From Iris pallida (Eukaryota > Streptophyta > Magnoliopsida > Asparagales > Iridaceae), in the NCBI GenBank assembly GCA_029216955.1, contig JANAVB010002199.1, positions 17,627,061 to 17,691,060 of the forward strand: a stretch of DNA of 64,000 nt, in the 5' to 3' direction. The notes below the pieces were generated by a model that was not told the DNA's origin, did no database searches, and worked only from the letters and a program-made list of their open reading frames with translations. A program made the position numbers and the translations under genes. Positions 10,831-21,101 of this stretch are shown here, piece after piece (the first letter of the stretch is position 1; each line of letters begins with the position of its first letter).

Positions 10831-11005
10831 AGTTCTTTTTCTCATTCATTGTACGGATACATAGTTATCTACTGTCAAAATTTTGAGAGCTTTTCTTTTT
10901 CGCATAGTCTAAGGGATAAAGTGATTGTCTTCTAGATCAGATTCCTATAGTTGTAATTTTCCCAGATACACAATAAATAAAGGAATTTATTTATGGAAAA
11001 CAAAT

Positions 11006-11023
11006 TGGCGACTCTGCTGGGGA
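11006..11023 (+). other. Primer binding site of D, tRNA-Arg-like
   Basis: TGGCGACTCTGCTGGGGA begins three bases after the 5' LTR. This sequence is characteristic of Tat and Ogre elements, in which it is complementary to a tRNA-Arg 3' end. It supports the lineage call independently of the proteins. Confidence 0.8.
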
Positions 11024-11130
11024 AAACCATCTCCTCTTCTGAGATGGCAACAACTCAATGCGATACTTCGTCAATCGGCTCGACGAAGAAGGTGATGACG
11101 ATCTAATTCGATCAACTCGCTTATGAAGAA

Positions 11131-12384
11131 ATGCAGCGGGCTAAGAGTGGTAAGCCCATTACAGCCTCCATCATCACTGCCAAGTCGAAGGGACACTCTA
11201 TCTATGTCCCTAAGAATCAATTGGCAGCCAATGGTGAAGTCTCTGCCACAGTGTCTGCTCCTAACACAGGCAAGAACTCTACTGCAAGCACACACACTCT
11301 TGTGCGCTCGAAGATGACAGCAATCAAAGATCACGCTAACAGTACTGGCTCCTTAGCCAAATCTGTTCCAGTGTGTGTCTCCAAAGTTGAAAGTTACGCT
11401 AACAGTACTGGCTCCTTAGCCAAATCTGTTCCAGTGTGTGTCTCTAAAGTTGAAAGTCATGCTGACAGTACTGGCTCCTTAGCCAAATCTGTTCCAGCGT
11501 GCAATTTTAACCTCAAAAGTCATGCTGACAACACTGGTTCCTTAGCCAAGTCTGTTCCAGTGTGTAATTCTAAAATCAACAATCACGCTAACAATACTGG
11601 CTCCTTAGCCAAATCTATTCCAGCGTGTATTTCCAAAGTCAAAAGTCACGCCAACAGCACTGGTTCTTTAACCAAGCCTGTTTCAGCGTATATTTCATCT
11701 AAGAAGAATAGCTCTTTAGCTATCTCTTCCTCTTTGCCAAGTTCTAGCAGAACTGGGGGTGGTCTTCCACACAAAGTCCCTTCGAAAAAAAATAACTCTT
11801 TAGTTGTTTCTTCTGCTCCTGTAGTTTTTACTTCAGGAACAGCTTTGACTGACAATTTTGTTAGTCAAAGAAAAGAAGATGGTCTTTTGACTACTCTTCC
11901 TTCTGGACATTCTATGTCTCAAAACTTGAATGAGTCTAAGAAGAAACATTCCTTAATGTTTTCTTCTATGTCTTCTTCGAATTGGGCACAGAATTTGTCT
12001 AGAAAAGGTCTGTTACCAACTCCTAATCAAGGGGGTGGTTCAACTCTTTCTTCTCTACAAATATCCAGATCAATGGAAGGAAAACTCAATGTGTCCAAAA
12101 CCAATGTGTTACCTCCAACTGATCTAAGAACAAAAATTAACACTTCTGGTGTTAAGAAACCATACCAGTTGGAAACAAGGATAAGAGATCCAGATGCAGA
12201 GTATGCAAGAAACTATGTGGCTCATATTAATCATTCTCTATATAAGAGCCATCAAGACCCAAGAACAGGAAATATATTCCTCAATCTTCACAAACAGATT
12301 TACGAGAATATCTTCAACAGAAGAGAAGAAGTGATTCTGTGTCAAAGGACCATGCTGAATGTGACTTCTATCCAAGAGTCATAA
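11131..12384 (+). CDS. ORF1 of element D, function unknown, with internal repeats
   Basis: This 417-aa ORF lies upstream of gag in a different frame and overlaps it by 46 nt. Ogre-type elements carry an uncharacterised ORF1 in this place. Residues of about 65-190 hold six degenerate repeats of about 21-26 aa built on 'NSTGSLAKSVP' with a following 'CVSKV' or 'CNSKI' piece. The rest is serine and lysine-rich and low complexity. A more ordered C-terminus (about 345-400: 'ARNYVAHINHSLYKSHQD', then 'IYENIF') may be a small domain. The start at 11131 is an ATG nine bases after an earlier in-frame ATG (11122). No catalytic motif is visible. The overlap may be a remnant of a former fusion to gag or a natural frameshift site. 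Confidence 0.65.
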   Translation: MQRAKSGKPITASIITAKSKGHSIYVPKNQLAANGEVSATVSAPNTGKNSTASTHTLVRSKMTAIKDHANSTGSLAKSVPVCVSKVESYANSTGSLAKSVPVCVSKVESHADSTGSLAKSVPACNFNLKSHADNTGSLAKSVPVCNSKINNHANNTGSLAKSIPACISKVKSHANSTGSLTKPVSAYISSKKNSSLAISSSLPSSSRTGGGLPHKVPSKKNNSLVVSSAPVVFTSGTALTDNFVSQRKEDGLLTTLPSGHSMSQNLNESKKKHSLMFSSMSSSNWAQNLSRKGLLPTPNQGGGSTLSSLQISRSMEGKLNVSKTNVLPPTDLRTKINTSGVKKPYQLETRIRDPDAEYARNYVAHINHSLYKSHQDPRTGNIFLNLHKQIYENIFNRREEVILCQRTMLNVTSIQES

Positions 12385-14624
12385 TTCAATGCAGATGTCA
12401 ATCAATGGCTCATGATCATGTTGATCATGAATGTGACTTCCAGCCAAGAGTCACAATGCAATGCAGATGTCAAACAAAACGACAATCTATCTTCAATCGG
12501 ATTCAGTGTGAACCTATGCCTGATGAAGATGAGCCTTTGTTTGCTTCTGTCAATATGACCTCTCGGGATGCTGGGGGTAGAGTTGATAGTCCAGATGGAG
12601 TATATAGAAATACCAGAGCAAGAGTCCTGGCCTCTAGTCAAAGAAATTTGATCTCTGAAGATGATTCGGAATTCCTTGGAGAATCTAACTTTCCACCTCT
12701 TCCTACTGGGGGTAGTTCTCCTATAATTGACTTTGATGCACAAAGCAATGATTCAGAACAAACAACATCTACCAGTTCATCAATAATTTCTCGTACAGTC
12801 ACGACTTATATGGTTGATGGGAATACTGATGAACCTTCTTCTTTCTTGACTCCTCAAGATCAAAGAATTGCTTCTTTGGAACAACAAATGAAGTCTATGG
12901 CTGATACTATGAAGTCGATGTATGAACTCATGGCAACACAGATGCAAAATCGACATACTGTACCAGATGCCATACCAACTGACACTGATATGAGTCCAGT
13001 ACAAGTTCCTCCAGCAGTACAATCTAATACTCCTGGACCAGCTCAACCAAACCCTAGTCTCTCTGGAGCTGGGGGTAGTGCTTACAATGCTGTTCCTCCT
13101 CCCAACTATTCTCTACAAGTTACAACTCCACAATCTTCTGGAATTGTTAATGAAGAATTGAGGAATCTCAAAACTCAATTCGAGGCATTCAAACAGAAAT
13201 ATGGTTTACAAAGGTTAGGCATCAAACAACCTTATCCGATAGAATGGAAGCAAGTATCGTATCCTCCTAAATACAAGCCTCCTACTATCTCATTCTATGA
13301 TGGAACCACTTCTCCAAGTCAGTTCATTAATCACTTTGAAGTGATGACTGATCAGCTGCAACCAAGCGATGCCCTCCTTACTCGGGTGTTTGTTGGATGT
13401 CTCAAGGGAACGGTTTATGAATGGTATAGAAGTCTCCAAGATGGGAGCATTATCTCATTTTTTGGTTTCAAACAGATGTTTCTTGAACGGTTCTATGAAG
13501 GGCTCAATGACATGACTATGTCTGCTCTTATTAGAATCAAGCAGAAAAATAATGAAACTACAGAAGAGTACATTGAACGGTTTCGAAGAGAAGCTCTGAA
13601 GATGCCTCTTGGAACTCCTGATGCTGTCACCATCGACACATGCAAATCAAACTTGTTGCCAATCATCAGCATGTGGACAGGATCCACTCAATTCCAAGAC
13701 TGGTCTTCTTTCATAGTTAGTGCCAAGGTCGCAGAAATTAGTGCTGAAACCTTCAAAGGTTTAGGAGTGCAGATGACTCCTAAAGAAACAGGTCAAGGTA
13801 CTAACAATAAAAACAATGCTCGCAAGGGAAAAGAAACTCTTGAAGTTAATCTTCAGAGCAAAGATGCATCAACTGTTCAAACCTCTCCTACAACTCAACA
13901 ACCAAGAACACCTCGCCCCAAAGAAGAATATTCTTTCGATGACGACGATGTCCTTGGTATCTTTGAATGTCTGCTGAAAGGTAATAAGATACAATTACCT
14001 GAGATCAAGAAACCTGATGAAGCTGGTAAAACAGATCATTCCAAATACTGCCCATATCACAGTATGCTGGGTCATACAATTCGTACATGTTATGTACTGA
14101 AAGGAAAGATCCAAGAAATGATTAAATCTGGAGCTATCTCTCTTACTCCAAAAGAGAAGACCGTCACCTCCAACGTCGTCTTTATGCAATTCGAAGATTT
14201 CCTTCCTCAACTCCTTGAAAGTGGGATCGTTCCTATTCCCAAGGCAACTCTTGACATAGTGAATCTTCCTCCTCCACGGTCTGAAGGATTAGTGCCAATC
14301 ACTTTGGAAACTGGAGAAATCATGTGGATCCATCCTGATCTAGTGGCAGATTTTGAATCGCCTTCTCCTCAAAAGACTACTTCTCGAAAGTCCAAGAAGG
14401 CTGGAAAGATTAAATCATGTCATATGACTTCTCTTGGATCTATTCCTGACACAGAGTCAAAAGAAAAAGAAGAAGCACTTGTTAGTGCTACTCGAACGGG
14501 GAAACCTTATCTAAAAGATTATTCCAAAAATCCTGAGGATCCTCTTGATATCCCTCCAGCTGATAAAGATGCTTCTAATGTTCCTTCTGAAGAAGAATCA
14601 TCCACTGAACCTGTTCCTCCCTAG
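12339..14624 (+). CDS. gag: Gag of Tat/Ogre-type element D
   Basis: This 761-aa ORF encodes the structural protein for virus-like particles. The N-terminal 250 residues are low complexity with a short coiled-coil-like run ('RIASLEQQMKSMADTMKSMY' near 185). The gag core lies at about residues 310-470 ('ISFYDGTTSPSQFINHFEVM', 'LKGTVYEWYRSL', 'TTEEYIERFRREAL'), matching the retrotransposon gag family. A Tat-style zinc-binding motif, CPYHSMLGHTIRTC, lies near residue 570. The C-terminal 150 residues are acidic and disordered. The protein stops at TAG 14622-14624, before the protease, while Tat relatives often read gag-pro through. It could still supply particles in trans; whether it is expressed is unknown. 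Confidence 0.85.
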   Translation: MSKDHAECDFYPRVIIQCRCQSMAHDHVDHECDFQPRVTMQCRCQTKRQSIFNRIQCEPMPDEDEPLFASVNMTSRDAGGRVDSPDGVYRNTRARVLASSQRNLISEDDSEFLGESNFPPLPTGGSSPIIDFDAQSNDSEQTTSTSSSIISRTVTTYMVDGNTDEPSSFLTPQDQRIASLEQQMKSMADTMKSMYELMATQMQNRHTVPDAIPTDTDMSPVQVPPAVQSNTPGPAQPNPSLSGAGGSAYNAVPPPNYSLQVTTPQSSGIVNEELRNLKTQFEAFKQKYGLQRLGIKQPYPIEWKQVSYPPKYKPPTISFYDGTTSPSQFINHFEVMTDQLQPSDALLTRVFVGCLKGTVYEWYRSLQDGSIISFFGFKQMFLERFYEGLNDMTMSALIRIKQKNNETTEEYIERFRREALKMPLGTPDAVTIDTCKSNLLPIISMWTGSTQFQDWSSFIVSAKVAEISAETFKGLGVQMTPKETGQGTNNKNNARKGKETLEVNLQSKDASTVQTSPTTQQPRTPRPKEEYSFDDDDVLGIFECLLKGNKIQLPEIKKPDEAGKTDHSKYCPYHSMLGHTIRTCYVLKGKIQEMIKSGAISLTPKEKTVTSNVVFMQFEDFLPQLLESGIVPIPKATLDIVNLPPPRSEGLVPITLETGEIMWIHPDLVADFESPSPQKTTSRKSKKAGKIKSCHMTSLGSIPDTESKEKEEALVSATRTGKPYLKDYSKNPEDPLDIPPADKDASNVPSEEESSTEPVPP

Positions 14625-14639
14625 CCCACAGCTCTGGAG

Positions 14640-15832
14640 AAAGACAAATAACAGGCTCGGTTTGATAAGCCAATCAAGAAGTCCTCTCCTCTTGGACTTC
14701 AGAAGCCTTATAATTTCGACATTTTAGCTCAGCTTGCTAATACTCCAGCTAGAATGTCCCTCTTTGAACTTCTACGTCTTTCCAAAGAGACTCGGGAGAC
14801 ATTAAGTGAAGTACTTCTACAAGCTGACTCTTGTCTTGCACAATTGAAGAAGCCAGATGTAGAACCTGCCACTTGCTTACATTGCAACAGTGTATTGGTC
14901 CAAATATCACCTTTACACAAGATGACATGCTATTGGAGGATAATCGACATGATCGGCCTCTCTACTACACCGGTTATATCGATACAATGAAGATAGATCG
15001 TATCCTCATTGATCCAGGGTCTGCTATAAGCATAATGCCAAAGAGTCTGTTGGATGAACTAAAAATCCCTCTTCACAAGCTCTCTAAGACGGTTACTACT
15101 ATCCTGGGATTCAATCAAAGCCGAAGTGAGCCTTTCGGAAAGATTCATCTGAAGCTTCAGATAGGCGATTTCAGATCCAAAGTCACTTTCTATGTGATCG
15201 AGATCGTGGGATCCTATAATCTTCTTCTGGGGAGGCCCTTTCTTCATGAAAATAATGTGGTGCCTTCTACTCTTCATCAGTGTTTTAAATACATTGATAG
15301 CAATGGAAGAGTATAAAAAGAAGTTGCTAATATAAATCCCTTCCATGGGGTTGAAGCTTATTTCAATGATTCCCGAATGTATAAAGAAGAGTATACAAGG
15401 GTTATACAAGCTATGGAGAAAGAGGATTCACAAAGTGAGACCTTAATAATTCTTGTTAAAGGTCGAACTATTCAGCAACAATCTCCCAAACTCTCTGAAG
15501 AAGGTTCTTTCATCATTCCGGTGAGTGGACGAATTTCTCAGTTACCTCAGTCGTTTGCTCAAGACACAATGATTATTCCTGTCAGTGGGCACACTGTAAT
15601 TCCTGCATCTCTACATATGAAACAGGATACTCTGCTAATTCCAGTTGGAGGGCAGATTATTCTTCCATCTCAAACTTCAAGGGAGCTCACCTCTTCTGAG
15701 CCATTTGTTATCGATCTTAATCGAAACAACGCTTCTTCTCGTTCTTCTTCTCCCCCTTTAGTCATTGACTTGGCTAAAATCTCTAAGGCTCAGCCTTCTC
15801 CCAATATAAATACTGCTTGCTTTTACATTTAA
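14640..15832 (+). pseudogene. Protease region of D (aspartic protease), frameshifted and with in-frame stops
   Basis: Downstream of gag, one frame reads the linker motif 'FDILAQLANTPARMSLFELL' (about 14715-14775). The frame then shifts near 14900 into the aspartic protease domain. Its catalytic motif is IDPGSAISIMP, with a proline after the aspartate in place of the usual S or T; the flanking 'RPLYYTGYI' and the 'LLLGRPFL' flap-side motif are present. A TAA at 15314-15316 interrupts the domain end, but the same frame resumes to 15832. The tail holds three degenerate repeats of about 30 aa around 'IIPVSG' (15505-15660), which I do not recognise. Reverse transcriptase does not follow. Protease activity from this copy is unlikely. 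Confidence 0.7.
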
Positions 15833-15848
15833 TGAAAAGTCTCCATCT

Positions 15849-16420
15849 TTGCAGTATGCTGATGTGTGTAATTATGTTCATAGTTATTTACATTTGTTAG
15901 ATGACTTGAACGCAATAACCATAGGGGTTGTACAGACTGTTCATACAGATGTATCCCTAGAACCTGTACAATCATCATACTTTCTAGTTTCCAGCAGAAA
16001 GCCAGGAGACATTCCAATATTCTTCTATAAAGGGCCCCAAAGTCCTTCTGATTTAGAAGATGAAGACAAAAATGATGACACTGGAAGATTACAACTACGT
16101 CGTTATAGTCAGCAATCTAAAGACATCATCAAAATATGGGCTATGACTTCAGGACTGGCCTCAATAGTGGAAAGGGAAGAAAAATGCCTGTTCGTATTCC
16201 TCCTCTGAAATATGGAAGGACGAAATGCGGACTGGGCTATATAGCTCCTACTCCTTTTATCAATATTATCCATGAAGATCCCGAGTCTGACGAAGATAAG
16301 AGATCTGATTCTTCTAGTACTACTTCTTGGGATTCCGATACAAGTATCGGGGACTTCTACTGCAACATTCTGACTTCTAACATGGTTTGTATTGGCTGTT
16401 TTGAAAAAAAAAGTGATTAA
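15849..16420 (+). pseudogene. G-patch-like segment after the protease of D, frameshifted
   Basis: Two overlapping frames (15849-16208 and 16136-16420) together carry the inter-domain region that Tat elements have between protease and RT. After a 'DDLNAITIGVVQTVH' linker comes a glycine-rich motif 'MGYDFRTGLNSGKGRK', then 'CGLGYIAPTP', resembling a G-patch. One frame switch near 16140 separates them. The sense reading ends at 16420 where RT should begin, so the boundary of the polymerase deletion is near here. Confidence 0.6.
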
Positions 16421-16421
16421 T

Positions 16422-16535
16422 ACTTGACGGTTCATCCGTTTATCTGACGGTTCGTCCGTTCATTAATACTTGACGGTTCATCCGTTCATCCGACGGTTCG
16501 CCCGTTCATTATAATCTGACGGTTAATCCGTTCAT
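16422..16535. repeat. Tandem hairpin-forming ACGGTTCATCCGT repeats
   Basis: Five copies of TGACGGTTCATCCGTTCATT-like units, 16-27 bp apart, lie between the sense reading (ends 16420) and the antisense gene (ends 16854). Each core is itself a small inverted repeat (ACGG ... CCGT around 5 nt). The position between two convergent units suggests 3'-end or insulating roles; that is inference. Confidence 0.7.
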
Positions 16536-16853
16536 TCATCTAGTCTTTTGATTTCCAAGTCCAAAGATCATGAAAAATTGAGTTCAAAGATATTTTTATG
16601 TTTGAATTCTATTTTTTCCAATCAGTATTAAACTAAGATCATTTCTGGTTTAATATCATCTGATAGAATTACAAAGTTCGTTTGTATATTCTATTCTACT
16701 GAAATATGTCATGTATTATTTACCTTTGAACATATTTTCTAAGAATATATCATTATCAAAACAGCAAAACCAGAAGTCAGATCAAGAACTTTCATTTGTT
16801 GTCATTTCATAATCAAAACATGGAATACAAGTAAAAGTGAAAATAAAAAGGAT
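16536..16853. other. Shared 3' region between the convergent sense and antisense units of D
   Basis: About 320 bp of AT-rich sequence without ORFs. It is downstream of both the sense gag-pro reading and the antisense gene. No clear terminator is visible. Confidence 0.5.
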
Positions 16854-17743
16854 TCACTTGCTTGGAGTTATCAGCTCCCTAATACGATCTAGAACAACAT
16901 TCAGTTTCTCATCATGAGTTTTTCTAACTCTTTCTGCTGCTACAATTGTAACATTCTGTTCATCAAAAGTAATGATGGCAGACTGGCGACGGTTGGCTTC
17001 TTCAATCTGTTTCGCCTGTATCTGTTCCCGTTCCTTCTGAAGAATCTCACAACGTTCGGCTTCAAAGATATAAGCCGTAGCAACTTCAGCTTGTTCTGTT
17101 TCCATGACGGCAATGCGCTCTTGAAGACGAGCTAATTCTTCTTTCAATTTCTTCAATTCTTCAGTCTTGGATGCGTTGTCTTTTTCTAAAAACTCTACTC
17201 TTTGACGAGCAGCTAATATTTCTTTGCCCTTTTCTACTAATTTTTCAGTAGAAGAGGCAAAAAATGTTTCTAGAGCTGCCTGTTGGGACTGTACTTCATT
17301 CTCTAGTTGCTCAATCTCAGCTTCAGTTAAAGATTGAATGTCCTCCTTCTTGGTCTCCCAGTATTTTCGGATAGTTACTTCTAACTCATCCAGGAGATGT
17401 TCAAAGAAGATGCACTGAGATGCGTAACCAGCATGTCGTAGCGCCATCAGTGGGAATTTGACCATAGTTCTGAGATCAGAAAAGGGCATAGCTTCATCCT
17501 TCAAGAAACGTCTAGAATATGTATCTAGATATGAATAAATGATTTCCGGATACATTCCTAGGGTTCTTGCTAGGCCAGTCTCAAATCCAGGAGTCACTGT
17601 CATCATGGAAGAAGAAGCTTGAATATTCTCTATCCTCGGAACAGAAGTATGTGCGACAGGAGAAGTTGGCAAGTGTGAACTCTCTTCATCAGCATCAGCT
17701 TGGATAAGCGGAGCATGAGTCGAGCTCATTGCTGCAGCAGTTC
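16854..17743 (-). CDS. Antisense gene of D, exon 3: coiled-coil C-terminus
   Basis: The 296-codon exon starts after a TTTAATTGTAG acceptor at 17744 and ends with TGA at 16854-16856. The first part ('GLARTLGMYPEIIYSYLDTY') is a short ordered segment. About residues 125-270 form a long heptad-rich coiled coil ('EIEQLENEVQSQQAALETFF', then 'ELKKLKEELARLQERI'), suggesting self-association. An ATG at 17729 exists, but the splice joins upstream codons in frame (a G from exon 2 plus GA), so it is probably internal. Similar mobile-domain proteins often end in charged or coiled segments; the specific role is unknown. Confidence 0.65.
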
Positions 17744-17819
17744 CTACAATTAAAGAAAAATATGATTAGCATTTATAGGAAGAGAAATAGCAGAAATAGA
17801 ATCTGAAATAAAGCTTTAC
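17744..17819 (-). other. Predicted 76-nt intron 2 of the antisense gene
   Basis: On the minus strand the donor is G|GTAAAG, the acceptor is TTCTTTAATTGTAG and a plant branch-point-like TGCTAAT lies about 20 nt before the acceptor. Removal joins codon phase 1 to phase 1 and keeps the frame open on both sides. Its size is typical of short plant introns. Confidence 0.75.
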
Positions 17820-18790
17820 CTGGCTGAGGTTCATATTCGGTATGTGGAGGGAGTCTTGCTTCTTCTCGCAGCCGTTCCATGATTGTATTCGATACCTGCT
17901 TTATATGGCTGCTTCCAGCTCCAGAATTACTAGGTGCTAAAGCATTGTTCGGTGACTGAACAGGTTCAGGGCTAAGTTCCATTCTGTTCCCTTTCACTTT
18001 ATCTTCATCATAAGGAGTCAAAGTGCCAGCATGCCAGTCTTCTCCTCCTTCAGCTTCTTCTTCTTCTTCTTCATCCTCAGGATGAACTTCTGATTCAGAG
18101 TCAATGATATTCACATCTTCATGAATCTTTGGAACAGTGACGATAGCAAGCTCAGTGTTAGTTGTCGGTTCAGTCGTCTCTGGAATATCGGTCCGAAGAA
18201 TAATGTCCTGACAAACATTCTTCAATAGATCATCAGCAGCTGATAGCTCAGACACCGGCACGTCTTCATTGCCTCTGGTCACAGAAATGTTTTCTTCAGC
18301 TTGAGTTTTAGGAACTTCTGGCTGTTCTGAAACTTTTTCTAGAGCTGGTTCCTCTTCAGAGTAATTAATCTGATCATCCAATGCTTGAATAACGCCTTCA
18401 GTCCCATGCTCAAATGGGATTATCCTCGTCTCTGAGGGTTCAATAGCTACTCCACTTATGGTTGGAGCAGTTGTTTCCTGAGCATGAACAGACTTTACTT
18501 CAGTCTGTTCAGTTGAAGCTGTTGCAAGGTGAATATTATCAGACTCAGTCTTCTCAGAAGAAGCTGCTTCATTGATTTCCGGCAAAGTTCCTCCACTCAT
18601 GATCGTCTCTAGGAGTTTATTGCCCTTAATTTTGCTGACAGACTTCTTAACATACTTCCCTCTTGACCTCCTTATCAAAGGAGCGTCATCTTCATCAGTC
18701 TCTTCATCCTTATCAGCGGCATCGTCTTCATCAACTGAGATACCGCCCAAAGATGAAGTAGCGGTCATCGAGACCCCTTTCTTCTTGTTT
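17820..18790 (-). CDS. Antisense gene of D, exon 2 distal part: acidic linker
   Basis: An open frame of about 320 codons leading into the intron 2 donor. It is rich in glutamate, aspartate and serine ('SVDEDDAADKDEETDEDD' near the start; a run of E residues near 18060), with a basic patch ('IRRSRGKYVKKSVSKIKG'). It looks disordered, like the linker that often follows the mobile domain in retrotransposon copies. The join with the upstream segment needs a change of frame near 18790, from either an indel or an unrecognised short intron ending at TATCTCAG (about 18741). Confidence 0.6.
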
Positions 18791-19530
18791 CTTGGATGTT
18801 TGAGACCTAGTACTCCTCTTGGAGACGGTCTCAGATTCGTCACTTCTCTTCCTCTTAGAAAGAGATATAAATATAGGAGGAAGAACCTCGTCAGGAAAAT
18901 TTCCTTCCTGGAATAATTCATAGGGAGGATCAACTTCTGTTGTCTCATCCTCGGGTTCTGAAGGAAAGTGTTGAATAACAATTTTCCTCTTCGACCTCTT
19001 CGATGGAGCCGGATCATCCTCTGCAACAAAGGTCTTCAGATTGAAACTTGGCCTGAAAGTGCTCGATGACACATAGAAGCGAGCATACGTATAAAGCATC
19101 TTTGGCCCCGTGCTAGACAAAGGATTAGGTATAGAGAATACGACCTTTGTATCTCTAGCCGCAAAATATCTCCAAGCTCGAGCTCCGTCGATGAGTCCTC
19201 CACGAGCAGATAGACAAGTAGTGGCATTCCCAACGTGGAGTTGGTCATACCCAAATTGTCTGGCAAAACGGCTTGGTAAATATGGCTCCAGATATGCCAT
19301 TTCTTCGTGACGGTATACTAGATGAGAAGGACGGATCTTCTGCAACCATTGGAAGGCTACATCATCTAGCCGGTTTCCCATATCTCCGTCAATCATATTT
19401 AAGGGCAAACTCTCATAGCCCGATGGTAGAGGGACACATTGGATAGACCAATGTGACACCCTATTCAGACATTTTTGTATTCTGGGAGGGTGTGAACCTT
19501 CCAGAACGTCTCTCCAGACTACCTCTCCAG
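18785..19530 (-). CDS. Antisense gene of D, exon 2 middle part: C-terminal portion of the mobile-domain region
   Basis: About 240 codons in a frame one base off from the segments on either side. Motifs include 'LDDVAFQWLQKIRPSHLVYR', 'YLPSRFARQFGYDQ' and 'YARFYVSSSTF', followed by a basic nuclear-localisation-like run (PSKRSKRKI). The R-F-x-R-Q-F-G type motif is what I would expect near the end of a plant mobile domain. No start codon is needed, because the frame stays open upstream through 'HPPRIQKCLNR' to about 19530. The upstream frame change lies at a T5 run near 19527. Confidence 0.65.
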
Positions 19531-21101
19531 AAAAAGACTACTACTTCCTCCTGCCCCTGGAGGTATCAGACCATCATGATGAAGGAGAAGCCAACCATAA
19601 AGATACGTGAAAGGCATCTCTATCCTTGGGAATTCTTCAGTCATCATCCTCTGAGCAGACAGCATGCTAGTGACAAAATTTCGGAGACCTGCATTCAGCC
19701 TACAGGTCATCGCCGATAACAAATCCAGCTTGTAACCATACACAAGGCGCACCGCTGCAAAGATAACACCTCTGTGTATCCTGTCCAAAGAGCTGGAGCC
19801 AGGAATAATGAATCTTCTTAACCACAGGGATAGGAATCCGGCCAGATGACCGTTCCTTGACAAACTCTTTCCGCTCTGTCTAACATAAGAGCTGAAAGTG
19901 GTTCCAGCTTTGAACTCGTACCAGTCTTCAGTAAAAGTGAAATCTTTGCAATCATATTTCTCCAGCAAATAAGTGATTTCACTTTCAGAAAGAGGTTTGA
20001 AGTTGCTAATATGATACCACCTCTTCTCATTTATTTTCTTTTCATCCTTTTCACGGTTCATGAAAAGGTAGGACATCCACTTCTGAATGTGGTTGCCAGC
20101 TTCATCCTTGGAACCCTTGTAATATAGAGTACATGTGCCAAAATGGCACATCATCTCTTCAAGATGGACCATCTCTGGGTTCTTCTCTGACAGAAAGTTC
20201 AGTTCCTCTGTCGTAGGAATATATTCCTCATACGGCAGCGAGCCTGAAGGCAGGTGTGAGATGTATTCCATCTCATGAAGGGCGAAGCCCATCTCTCCTT
20301 TCGGAGTCATAAAGGTCCCCGTCCTGTGATTGTATCTCTCAACCAAAGCCAGGAATAGGAAGGGGTTAGGCTTGAAGCCGTAGGATGAATTGACGACGGC
20401 ATTATAGAGATTTATCTTCTTCAGCTCAGTCGCGAAATTCTCCAAAGCCCAGTTGACCAAAGTCTTCCATCTTACATTCTCCTGATTTATTAGGCCATTC
20501 ATCCTCGGCGTCGAGTCGGTGGGATAGAATGCATTCTTGTTAGACATGAATTCATTTATGAAAATGGGCATCCTGAACGGCATCAATATGGCTGAATCTT
20601 CAGGTGGTATGCATCCAGGCTTCAAACCCCGAAATACTGATACATGATCCTCCGGGGCACTAAAAAATCCCTCTTTCCTGTAAATAATACGGCTTGCCTT
20701 CGCCTGCTGATATTCTGTCAAATACCAGGACATCTTTCTCGGGTAGCTGGCATGCATAAGTCTCATGATTGATAAGCCCCGGGAAACCTTTGGCCAGTAC
20801 ATGGGTTGTTTCACATCCCCCTCAAAGCAGAAACACACCTTCTCCCTGATGCCCTTCGGCTGAGATTTTTGTGCTATAGCATCTCCGAACAAGAATGCTG
20901 GTTTCTTATGGGATACCAGATCCAGACTCTGGAAAGGTTGTCCATTCATCAAGCAGAGTAAAGTTGTGTGGTCTTGATTGGCCAACAGTGATAGTCTTGC
21001 TTCAGGAAGATCAAAATGAGGGAATGTTATATGAGATAGATCATGCTTAAATGAAATACTCAAGCACCCCTCAAAATCTGCTTCTTCGCTTCGGATGTTC
21101 A
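19522..21101 (-). CDS. Antisense gene of D, exon 2 proximal part: plant mobile domain-like
   Basis: About 527 codons after the intron 1 acceptor. The segment 'FLFLALVERYNHRTGTFMTP' followed by 'GEMGFALHEMEYISHLP' resembles the plant mobile domain (PMD, as in MAIN/MAIL proteins), whose conserved core is a 'LVERW...T-F-hydrophobic-P-x-GE...TL-x-D' pattern. A later 'GFLSLWLRRFIIPGSSSLDR' and 'IFAAVRLVYGYKLDLLSA' match its helical C-terminal half. PMD proteins act in transposon silencing and gene expression in Arabidopsis, and PMD also occurs inside some transposable elements. Assignment is by motif recall, not by search. The frame stops at 19519, where the coding sense continues in another frame. 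Confidence 0.7.

Larger units (their letters stand above)
9983..11002 (+). repeat. 5' LTR of element D
   Basis: A 1020-bp LTR. A minisatellite of about 31 bp (AGTCTGCGTGGATTCTGAAG, then CTTCTTGCCCC) runs from about 10345 to 10620. A TATA box (TATATAAATAG, 10820-10830) and a polyadenylation-like AATAAA (10972) lie in order downstream, as expected for U3-R-U5. Confidence 0.92.
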
